Source: Anaerolineae bacterium (lineage in GTDB: Bacteria; Chloroflexota; Anaerolineae; Aggregatilineales; Phototrophicaceae). From it: a stretch of DNA of 64,000 nt. This document shows positions 19,888 to 27,800 of the stretch, in pieces (within the stretch, counting starts at the first letter, position 1; the number at the start of each line of letters is the position of its first letter). A program made the position numbers and the translations under genes. The DNA is taken from contig JALHNT010000021.1 in assembly GCA_022843385.1 (NCBI GenBank), positions 62,001 through 126,000 on the forward strand, read 5' to 3'. The notes below the pieces were generated by a model. That model did not search any database. It worked only from the letters and a program-made list of their open reading frames with translations, and was not told the origin of the DNA.

Positions 19888-20655
19888 ATGACTCAACCCG
19901 TCGTCCTCATCACCGGTGCCTCCAGCGGCATCGGCTATGCCTGCGCCATCGCCTTCAGCCAGGCCGGCTATCGCGTCGTCGCAACGGCTCGTCGGGCGGA
20001 TAAGCTGGCGGAACTACAGCAGGCAGTGGGGTCACAGCGTGATCTGCTGCCGGTCGCGGCGGATGTCACCCAGGGTGAGGCGATGGTGCAGGCGGTCGCG
20101 CAGGCACGTCAACATTTTGGTCGGCTGGATGTGGTGATCGCCAACGCCGGCATCGGGCATCGCGGGGCTTTGGCAGAAGCGCGCTGGGAAGACATCGAGA
20201 CGCTGCTGCGGACGAACATTGATGGCGTACTGCACACGGTACGCGCTGCCGTGCCACTGCTGAAGCAGTCGGGCGGTGGGCATATCTTCACCATCTCATC
20301 AGTCGCATATGATCTGACCATGCCTTATGCCGCGGTCTACGCCGCCAGCAAAGCCTTCGTCACCAGCCTGTCGCACTCGCTGCGGCTGGAGCTGGAAGAC
20401 GATCACATCCGTGTCAGCGATGTCATCATCGGACGAACCGCCACCGAGTTCAACAATAACCGGTTGGGATTGGGCAAACGCACTGGCGAGAGCCTGCCTA
20501 CCATGACCCCCGATCAGGTCGCAGCCATCATCCTGCGAGCGACTCGCGCTAACCGGCGTACCGTATTCGCCCGCTTTTTTGACCGCCTCACGCTGCTGGG
20601 CAACCTGTTTGTACCGGAGCTGATAGGGCGCGTTGCCAGAAAGGATTATCGCTAG
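19888..20655 (+). CDS. Short-chain dehydrogenase/reductase
   Basis: A 255-residue classical SDR that oxidises or reduces an unknown alcohol or carbonyl with NAD(P). VLITGASSGIGYA at residues 6-18 binds the cofactor. VVIANAGIG is the NAG motif, and the catalytic Ser is in FTISSVAYD and Tyr-Lys in YAASKAFV. Basic residues in ATARRADKL favour NADP. It starts 3 nt after the DUF4177-like gene with a weak ribosome site, consistent with translational coupling. The ending (FFDRLTLLGNLFVPELIGRV) is hydrophobic and may touch the membrane. Confidence 0.9.
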   Translation: MTQPVVLITGASSGIGYACAIAFSQAGYRVVATARRADKLAELQQAVGSQRDLLPVAADVTQGEAMVQAVAQARQHFGRLDVVIANAGIGHRGALAEARWEDIETLLRTNIDGVLHTVRAAVPLLKQSGGGHIFTISSVAYDLTMPYAAVYAASKAFVTSLSHSLRLELEDDHIRVSDVIIGRTATEFNNNRLGLGKRTGESLPTMTPDQVAAIILRATRANRRTVFARFFDRLTLLGNLFVPELIGRVARKDYR

Positions 20656-20716
20656 AGAAACCTTATCGGCTTTTGGATCAGGATTCCTGAAGCAAATCAT
20701 TATGAGGAGAACTCTC

Positions 20717-21403
20717 GTGACTCATCACCGTTCTTGTGCGCTGATCGTGTTGTTCATGATTTTCAGCATGATCGGTTTCTCTGCTGTTTCTGCAGCGAAT
20801 GAGCAGTTCGATTTTCAGAACCCACGGACGCCCGAACCCGAAGAAATCGATATGGAAGACTGGGAGCCGCTCGAAGGGAATGGCGTTTCGCTGATGGCAC
20901 CGCCTGAATTTGAGGGTGGTTCTATCGATGACATGCTCGAATTGCTTGAGGGTGCAGACCGGCTGCTGGGCGACGAGTTTGATGCTCTGCTGGAAGTGGC
21001 ACAGGATAACCCGGAGCTGTACAAGCTATTTGCTGTCGCTCCTGAGCTGATGGAAGGTGGCGTCCTCACCAACATTAACATCACCGGCACACCCCTGCCG
21101 ATGGAACTCTCGATGGAATCAATCCTTGAACTGATGCCGGAGTCCTTCCCATCGTCCATCGAAATCGACGAGAGTGAAGTCATTGAACTCGGCGATTATG
21201 AGGAAGTCGGCAAGTTGATCATTGACATGGAGATTCTGCGCATCGAGCAGCGGTTGGTGCTGTATCTGTTCCTGGTTGATGAACAGCTCTACGCCATCAC
21301 CTTCACCACATCACGCGAAGCCTTCAAAGACCTTGCTCCGGTGTTCGAACAGATTGCGTCTACTTTTGAAGTGACGGAAGGAAAAGGCAGCCGATCCAAT
21401 TGA
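20717..21403 (+). CDS. Secreted hypothetical protein, acidic
   Basis: 228 residues with a signal peptide: basic THHRS, hydrophobic CALIVLFMIFSMIGFSAVSA, and a cut near SAVSA-AN. The mature part is strongly acidic (EPEEIDMEDWEPLEG, ELLEGADRLLGDEFDALLEVA) and ends with a beta-rich segment (LYLFLVDEQLYAITFTTS then FEQIASTF) like those of PsbP- or LpqN-type secreted proteins. Start chosen at GTG 20717, which has a strong AGGAGA site 6 nt upstream. ATG 20702 overlaps that site and is less likely. The function is unknown. Confidence 0.65.
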   Translation: MTHHRSCALIVLFMIFSMIGFSAVSAANEQFDFQNPRTPEPEEIDMEDWEPLEGNGVSLMAPPEFEGGSIDDMLELLEGADRLLGDEFDALLEVAQDNPELYKLFAVAPELMEGGVLTNINITGTPLPMELSMESILELMPESFPSSIEIDESEVIELGDYEEVGKLIIDMEILRIEQRLVLYLFLVDEQLYAITFTTSREAFKDLAPVFEQIASTFEVTEGKGSRSN

Positions 21404-21428
21404 GTTGATTCGGCTCGTCGTGTTCGCC

Positions 21429-21450
21429 AGAGGCGGGAGACCCCGCCTCT
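21429..21450. repeat. Palindromic stem-loop repeat
   Basis: Arms AGAGGCGGG (21429-21437) and CCCGCCTCT (21442-21450) with a 4-nt loop lie between two plus-strand genes. There is no U-tract. It is probably a REP-like dispersed palindrome, though it could slow transcription. Confidence 0.6.
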
Positions 21451-21476
21451 ACCACTTGATGGAAAGCTGAAACTCC

Positions 21477-22373
21477 GTGACCCCATTACTGACATTACAG
21501 AACGACTTCTGGCAGGCTGGCATCCTCCCCGAGACCGGGGCATCAATCGCCTATGGTCGCGTCAGACGCGGCGATGGCTGGGCTGATGTGCTGCGGCCGA
21601 CGGCAGAAGCGGACACCGGCAATTCGAGCAACTGCTCCAGCTTCATCATGCTGCCCTGGTGCAACCGCATCAAGGGCGGTTTACTGCGCTTTGATGGTCA
21701 TGAGTATCCATTGGAGGCGACGCCCGATGATGGCACGGCGCGACACGGCGATGTACGCAAGCGCGTCTGGCGGGTCGATAACGCCAGTCCAACCACCATC
21801 ACCCTCAGCCTGAGCTCGACGGATTACATTGGCGCGAACTGGCCGTTTGCCTTTTCTGCCACTGCTGAATACCGGTTGGAAGGGGATGATTTCGTCTGGG
21901 AATTGCGCCTCAGAAACGAGGACACCCGTCCGTTCCCGGCAGGCTTTGGACATCACCCGTACTTCGTCAAGCACCCCTCAACACAGGTGCAGATTCCCTG
22001 TGCCGCATACTTTGAACTGACCGACTACATGGCGACGGCTGCCCCCGTGCCAATCCCGGCAGCGCTCGATTTCCGCCAGATGCGCCCGCTGCCGCCTGAC
22101 GAGTTGAATCACCTGCTCAGTCAACGGATGGCCGCAGAACCGGTGCGCCTGTCCTGCGACGACTGGTCGATTGCCATGCAGGCCGACCCGGTGTTTGAAC
22201 ATATCCTGATCTTCACGCCGGCGGGCAAACCGTTTTATGCGGTCGAACCGATGACAAACGCCAGCGATGGCTTCAATCTGGCTGAACAGGGCATCCCCGG
22301 CAGCGGCGTGTTTGTGCTGCAACCCGGCGAGGAGAAGGTCGGAATGGTGCGGCTGACTCGCTTACCGATGTGA
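21477..22373 (+). CDS. Aldose 1-epimerase family protein
   Basis: A 298-residue galactose-mutarotase-like enzyme that interconverts alpha and beta anomers of free aldoses. The large beta-sandwich signature is present: NCSSFIMLPWCNRIKGG, where FxMxPWxNRI is typical, then HGDVRKRVWRV, and GFGHHPYF with the catalytic histidine pair. VEPMTNASDGFN near the end supplies the catalytic acid region. It starts at GTG 21477 with GGAAAG about 10 nt upstream. It may connect sugar uptake to glycolysis. Which sugar is used is not evident. Confidence 0.87.
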   Translation: MTPLLTLQNDFWQAGILPETGASIAYGRVRRGDGWADVLRPTAEADTGNSSNCSSFIMLPWCNRIKGGLLRFDGHEYPLEATPDDGTARHGDVRKRVWRVDNASPTTITLSLSSTDYIGANWPFAFSATAEYRLEGDDFVWELRLRNEDTRPFPAGFGHHPYFVKHPSTQVQIPCAAYFELTDYMATAAPVPIPAALDFRQMRPLPPDELNHLLSQRMAAEPVRLSCDDWSIAMQADPVFEHILIFTPAGKPFYAVEPMTNASDGFNLAEQGIPGSGVFVLQPGEEKVGMVRLTRLPM

Positions 22374-22379
22374 GGGATT

Positions 22380-22865
22380 ATGACCACCAAACTGAATTCG
22401 ATGCGGCTTCTGGAAAAGCACAATATCCCGTATGAGATGACGGAGTTCCCGGATAGCGAACGCGATGCCGAGACGATTGCCGACATCCTGGGCGTTCCCG
22501 CTTTTATGGTCTACAAGACGTTGGTGGTACAGCCGGTTGAAACGGGCAAGAAGCCGCTGCTGGCGATCATCGCGGCGGATCGTCAGCTTGATCTGAAGAA
22601 GTTGGCTGCTGTTGCCGGATACAAGAAGGTGAGCATGGCGGCACACAAGGATGCCGAGGCGCTGACCGGCCTGAAGGTCGGCGGCATCAGCGCGCTGGCC
22701 TTGACGCAGAAGAACTGGCCGGTCTATCTGGATCGTCCCGCCACTGAACTCCAGCATATCCTCGTCAGCGCCGGGCAGCGCGGCATGGATCTGCGCGTCC
22801 CAACGCTAGGCTTCATTCAGGTTGTCGGCGCAAAAATCGCGGACATCACGATGGACATCCCCTAA
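22380..22865 (+). CDS. ybaK: YbaK/EbsC-type Cys-tRNA(Pro) deacylase
   Basis: A trans-editing hydrolase that clears Cys wrongly attached to tRNA(Pro). The 161-residue length is normal for a free-standing YbaK. The N-terminal stretch (LNSMRLLEKHNIPYEMTEFP), AETIADILGVPAFMVYKTLVV with its conserved Lys, and KVGGISALAL with its GGxSP-like editing loop identify the family. It starts at ATG 22380, 6 nt after the epimerase stop. Substrate choice within the family (YbaK versus ProX) is not fixed by the sequence. Confidence 0.88.
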   Translation: MTTKLNSMRLLEKHNIPYEMTEFPDSERDAETIADILGVPAFMVYKTLVVQPVETGKKPLLAIIAADRQLDLKKLAAVAGYKKVSMAAHKDAEALTGLKVGGISALALTQKNWPVYLDRPATELQHILVSAGQRGMDLRVPTLGFIQVVGAKIADITMDIP

Positions 22866-22938
22866 AAAGTGGGGTTTTAGTACAGACCATTTGTTCTGTA
22901 TGATGGGTTCATCGGATCAAAACAAGTGAGGATGAACC

Positions 22939-23706
22939 ATGAAGACCACTGTTTCCAACTATATCGAACTGAACCACGCCATCCACAATGCCAACGCTCA
23001 TGCCAATGAGCCATATGTCATCAATCTGACCGGTTCCAATGAGGATTACCTGCTCCACGACTACACCACCGACTTTTTCGGCAAGACCGCGTTTCCCCTC
23101 ATCCATGGCGATCTGACCATCGAGGGCAATGGGCTGGTCATCGCCCGCGCCGAAGATGCTGTACCATTCCGTTTCTTCGGTGTTGAACAGACTCACTACC
23201 GTCACAAAGCCCGCCTGACGCTCAATGACCTGACGTTGCGCAATGGCAAGAGCTGGACGAACGGCGGCGGGGCGATGGTGAACAATGGTGAGATGCTGCT
23301 CAACAACTGCCTGCTGGAAGACAATGTCGGCACGTTGGGTGGCGCTATCTATAATGGCGACAACCATCCCCTGGCGCTGAAAAACTGTACCTTCAGCCGC
23401 AACGTCGGCCTGCTGGAAGGAGCAGCAGTCTACAATGCCAATCTGTCGCAGGTGCGCCTGGATGAATGTCTGTTTAAGGAAAATCGCGTCGTCAAAGGTC
23501 AGCAAGCGGACATCTACATCTTCAACACCGTCAATCCTATCCGCTTCGTTGGCGGCGAACAGACGGCTTCCGTTGCCCTGAATGGGAAAATGATCGACAA
23601 GCAGGAAGTCGGCACACTGAGCAAGTTTGCACAGGCCACGCCAGCGGCCATGCTTTTGCCGCCGCGTCCCGCACTGGATGAAGATGAGGTGCTGGTCGAA
23701 GCCTGA
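22939..23706 (+). CDS. Right-handed beta-helix repeat protein
   Basis: 255 residues of parallel beta-helix. Rungs such as LTIEGNGLVIARAED, LTLNDLTLRNGK, GAMVNNGEMLLNNCLLEDNV, GAIYNGD and AAVYNANLSQVRLDECLFKEN repeat with a period of about 20-25 residues and carry GGA(I/M)xN turns like those of polymorphic outer-membrane proteins and pectate-lyase-like folds. No signal peptide is visible, so it is either cytosolic or exported by an unusual route. It starts at ATG 22939 after GAGGAT. It stands alone between a deacylase gene and a terminator. Catalysis is unproven. Confidence 0.78.
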   Translation: MKTTVSNYIELNHAIHNANAHANEPYVINLTGSNEDYLLHDYTTDFFGKTAFPLIHGDLTIEGNGLVIARAEDAVPFRFFGVEQTHYRHKARLTLNDLTLRNGKSWTNGGGAMVNNGEMLLNNCLLEDNVGTLGGAIYNGDNHPLALKNCTFSRNVGLLEGAAVYNANLSQVRLDECLFKENRVVKGQQADIYIFNTVNPIRFVGGEQTASVALNGKMIDKQEVGTLSKFAQATPAAMLLPPRPALDEDEVLVEA

Positions 23707-23715
23707 ATTTCAATC

Positions 23716-23739
23716 AGAGGGAGCGCAGCAGCTCCCTCT
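23716..23739. terminator. Bidirectional terminator-like hairpin
   Basis: AGAGGGAGC (23716-23724), loop GCAGCA, GCTCCCTCT (23731-23739). It lies between convergent genes (beta-helix protein and pfkA) with pyrimidine-rich flanks, so it can serve both. Confidence 0.65.
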
Positions 23740-23741
23740 TC

Positions 23742-24710
23742 TCACCGCGACAGGATGCGCGCCAGATCAAAATAGTTGGGGTTGATCGGGCGCACCTGTG
23801 AGATGGCTTTTTCAATCGGGATCAGATCCATCTCACGCCCGGACATGCACACCATCATCCCCGATTGTCCATCGAGCAGCGATTGCAGCGCTTTCACCCC
23901 CATGCGCGTCGCCAGCAGCCGGTCAAAGGCCGAAGGGCTGCCGCCGCGCTGGATGTGTCCCAGGATACTGAGCCGCACTTCAAAGCCCACATCACCCTTC
24001 TGGCTGAGGTACTCAACCAGATCGGTGGTCTTATACGACACACCTTCGGCAATCACGGCCACCGCATGAGACTTACCGCGCACATAAGCATCGACCAGCG
24101 AGTCATGAATGGCTTCCATCGAGACTTCGCGCTCTGGCACCGAGACAATCTCCGCTCCGCCGACGATGCTGGCGATCATCGCCAGATAGCCGCAGTTGCG
24201 CCCCATCGTTTCGATGATGAACGCTCGCGTGTGGGATGAAGCGGTGTCGCGGATGCGATCCAGCGAGTCGAGGATGGTGTTCAGCGCGGTATCGACGCCA
24301 ATGCTCATGTCGGTGCCGTAGAGATCATTATCAATGCTGGCCGGAATGCCCATGACCGGGAAGCCTAATTTGTGCAGCGCTGTGCCACCGCGCAGGCTGC
24401 CATCGCCGCCGACGATGATGAGTCCCTCGATGCCGTGTTCATTCAGCCGTCGCAGCCCCTTGCTCTGACCGGCGGGGGTCTTGAATTCCAGGTTGCGAGC
24501 CGTTTGTAAAATGGTACCGCCGCGCTGCAAAATCCCGCTGACTTCAAAGCTGGTCAACCGGTGGAAATCGCCGTTCAGCAATCCCTGATACCCCTGACGG
24601 ATACCGAACACTTCCAGCCCATGATCGAGGCCGGTTCGCACCACCGCGCGCACGGCAGCATTCATGCCAGGGCAGTCACCACCACTGGTCATCACTGCGA
24701 TACGTTTCAT
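23742..24710 (-). CDS. pfkA: ATP-dependent 6-phosphofructokinase
   Basis: Phosphorylates fructose 6-phosphate to fructose 1,6-bisphosphate, the committing step of glycolysis. The 322-residue length fits bacterial PfkA. Key motifs: MTSGGDCPGMNAAVR at 7-21 for ATP binding, GGDGS (Gly rather than Asp indicates ATP instead of pyrophosphate use), TALNTILDSLDRIRDTA carrying substrate residues, METMGR-type IIETMGRNCGYLA, and GHIQRGGSPSAFDR. Start chosen at ATG 24710 because AAGGGA lies 7 nt upstream. ATG 24716 would touch that site. A perfect 9-bp inverted repeat surrounds its probable promoter. Confidence 0.95.
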   Translation of the reverse strand: MKRIAVMTSGGDCPGMNAAVRAVVRTGLDHGLEVFGIRQGYQGLLNGDFHRLTSFEVSGILQRGGTILQTARNLEFKTPAGQSKGLRRLNEHGIEGLIIVGGDGSLRGGTALHKLGFPVMGIPASIDNDLYGTDMSIGVDTALNTILDSLDRIRDTASSHTRAFIIETMGRNCGYLAMIASIVGGAEIVSVPEREVSMEAIHDSLVDAYVRGKSHAVAVIAEGVSYKTTDLVEYLSQKGDVGFEVRLSILGHIQRGGSPSAFDRLLATRMGVKALQSLLDGQSGMMVCMSGREMDLIPIEKAISQVRPINPNYFDLARILSR

Positions 24711-24752
24711 ACCCATATCCCTTGTCTGATGGATGAGATCACCCTACATGAA

Positions 24753-24790
24753 AACACAGATCATAACCAATGGATACAATCTGTGTTCAA
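24753..24790 (-). promoter_or_regulatory. Candidate pfkA promoter with 9-bp inverted repeat
   Basis: On the plus strand AACACAGAT (24753-24761) is exactly complementary to ATCTGTGTT (24779-24787), with a 17-nt spacer. On the minus strand a -10-like TATGAT (24760-24765) and a -35-like TTGAAC (24785-24790), 19 nt apart, overlap the two arms. The layout suits an operator for a regulator of pfkA. A transcript hairpin is an alternative. Confidence 0.5.
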
Positions 24791-24826
24791 GCGCTTAACC
24801 GTATTCTCATTGTACCTGAAAGCCTG

Positions 24827-27800
24827 CTATTGTGGGCGGTCAAATACGGCGATGTTTCGCTCATCCGCCACAATCGTCAGGATGTCCTGCCGCAGTTCAT
24901 CACAGAAATCGGTTGTGTCCTGTGGGAACTCCATCTTGAAGGCCTGCCGGCGATCTTCAATCACGATGGTGAAACGGTCATGCCCCGGATACTGCGTCAG
25001 AATCCCATGCAGCTTCCGCAGCCGCCGCCGGTCTTTTTCATCATCGCCCGATCGTTGCAGATAGACCATCACCCAGCGTTCCGGCAATAACTGCTCCTCG
25101 CCGAACGGAGGCAGATCGTCAATGTCCGGGCCATCCACCTGCGTCCAATCGACGGTCGGGCGGGCCGCCACCAACTGCGGCTCCAGCGTTGGCGTTCGGG
25201 CGGCAGCGGCACCCTGTGTCGCGGGCGCGACGACTGACGGTTCCGGTGTGAACTCCGGCGGGGGAGGGGGCGGCGCTTCGCCGGTCTCCTCATCATACGA
25301 GTTGTCCAGCCACGACGGCGGTTCAACCGAGGACGCCGGTGCGCTGATCTCATCCGTCGGCAGCATGACGTTGAAGTTCTGCGTGATGCTCTTGGCTTTG
25401 ATCTGCGGATCGCCGCGCGAGGTATCCAGTTCGCCGCCGACCACCACCACATTTCCCTCGCCGATCATGTCGCTGAACTTCAGCCAGTCACGCGGGAACA
25501 GCACCACATCCAGCCCCTCAGCCGAGTCGTGCCAGTCTTCCATATGGAACACCGCCATCATGTCGCCATTCTTGGTCACTAGCTTACGCACACTGACGAT
25601 TTCCCCGGCAATCGCCACCGACTTGCCCGACATGGCGTTCTCCGGGTTCTTGAGGAAGGCCACTTCCTGGGTGTTGTTCATCCGCGCCAGCATCTCGCGC
25701 ACCTTATCCACCGGGCGCCCGCTGGCGTATAGCCCCAGCAGTTCCTTCTCCCAGTTCAGCATCTCCCGATCCGGCGGTCTGGGGACATCCGGCAGCGCCA
25801 GCTTGTCCTCACTCATGCCGGCTGAACCGCCAAACATGCTCATCTGACCGATCTCCAGATCGCGGTGATAATCGGCGCTGAACGCCACTATCCGATCCAG
25901 CGCCTCCGGTTCAGCCATCTGCCAGCGGTTGCCGAATGAGTCAAGCGCACCGACCTTGACCAGACTTTCTAGCGTCCGCTTCTGCACATGGCGCAAGTCC
26001 ACCCGGCGGCAGAATTCCTCCAGGCTGTTGAATACTCCCCCTTTGCGCCGCGCGGCGATGATCGGCATCAGGGCGGACTCTCCAGCGTTCTTGATGGCGA
26101 CCAATCCGAAGCGGATGCCACGTTTCCTGTTGGCCTGCGCTTGAATATCGAAGTCCATCTCGCTGTAATTCACATCCGGCGGCAGCACCGGGATGCCCAA
26201 GCGGCGGCACTCGCTCAAAAAGGTGGTGATCTTGGCGATGTCATCCCGATGCACCGAGAGCATCGCCGTCATGTATTCCGCCGCGTAGTGCGTCTTGAGG
26301 AAGGCCGTCTGCACCGTGATAACGGCGTAGTCGGCTGCGTGAGAATTGTGTACCAGAATGTCATTGGCGATGAAGTTATGGCTGCCTTCAATCGTCAGGT
26401 CATAGGTTGGCTGCTCACCAATGGACTCAATCGAAACAACTTTGTCCCAGTACAGATCGTTGTCAGCAAGTCTCCGTAACTTATCGGACGCGAAATAACC
26501 GGCTAGTTTGCCTATCACCTCGTGTGTGTATCCAGATTTTGGCACGTGAGACACAGCATAGAATTCTCGTTCAGCAACACCAGTAGTTTGAGCGATATCT
26601 TTCCATGTCGCCTTGCCTGATTCTTTTGCACTCTGGATGATTTCCCTTACTTGAACTGGTACAACATCTTTACTGGATACCGAGGTCGGCTCAACAGCAA
26701 TCATCTGACTTAGCATTGCTCTTCGTTTCTGACTGATGAAATGACAGGCAATATTTTGTGAAAACTTGCAAAAATTGCCGTATCCAGTCACAAACAATTG
26801 GTAACCAACCCGCCCGTCTTTGTAGGGAAATTCAACTCTCCGAATGCGACTTACAATACCTAGCCGGAGAAGTAGATGTTGTAGTTGATGTACCATCCTG
26901 ATTGAAGAGGTTGCATAGTAAAGACTGCTGTTACTCTCATTGATATGACCATCCCCTTCCCACATCCGTGCAATGAGCAGCGCAATTTGTCGATTCGACA
27001 GACCAAATACTTCGTCAGGAATGAACTTGGTGTAGGAATTGGTGTTTCGTAGCTTAAGCCGTTCAAGCCACTCTACAACGGAGTTGGATGCGGAACGTAG
27101 CCGTCTCTTGGCATATACGTCAAACATTCCTCTTCGTTGATGGGTGCTTGCTTGCACATTGGGGAATTGTTCCAGGTTCTCACAGTAATCCCGCCATTGG
27201 TCCTCGTCACTTGTATAGAAGTAAACGCTGAATGGATTGGTGAGATTGCCTTCGGCAAGAAGATGTCCCAAAACAATTACTTCGTAGTCTGCCCAGGCGT
27301 GACTTCCATTGATCGGTATGCATCGTGGGACGGCAATTTGATCGCCAACGGATAGTTCACCCAGCAGCCGCCAGCCGTCAAATGCATAAAAGGGATGGTT
27401 TGCTGTTGCTTCAATCTGCCGCCCAAGCTGCGTCTTCAGACGATAGACGGGCTTCACTCCGTTTGCCATTGCCGCCGTAATCCGGCCGGGTTTCAGCCGC
27501 AGCGTATCCAGATCACAGGTCAAGGTATGCTGGATGTTCACTTTTCCGGTGACAATATCGCCAATCTTGACCTTGTGTCCCGTGTCGGCATCCACGATCT
27601 CGGTATCGTAAACCAGACATTTGTTGAAGCCGTAATTGGCGAAGAACTCGATATCGTCGAAGATTTTGTTGATCGTGTCTTCGTCCAGCCCCTTGTGTGT
27701 TCCTCGTTCCAGGAAGATGTCGCGGTGTTTCTTGAGGTCTTTCTCTTTCTTCTTGGATACGGCGCGCCGCATCAGATCGGCTTCGCCCAGCTCATAATCA

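Noticed and set aside
22861..22882. Weak CCCC/GGGG hairpin followed by TTTT after ybaK
   Set aside because: The stem is only four to five base pairs, too weak to call a terminator.
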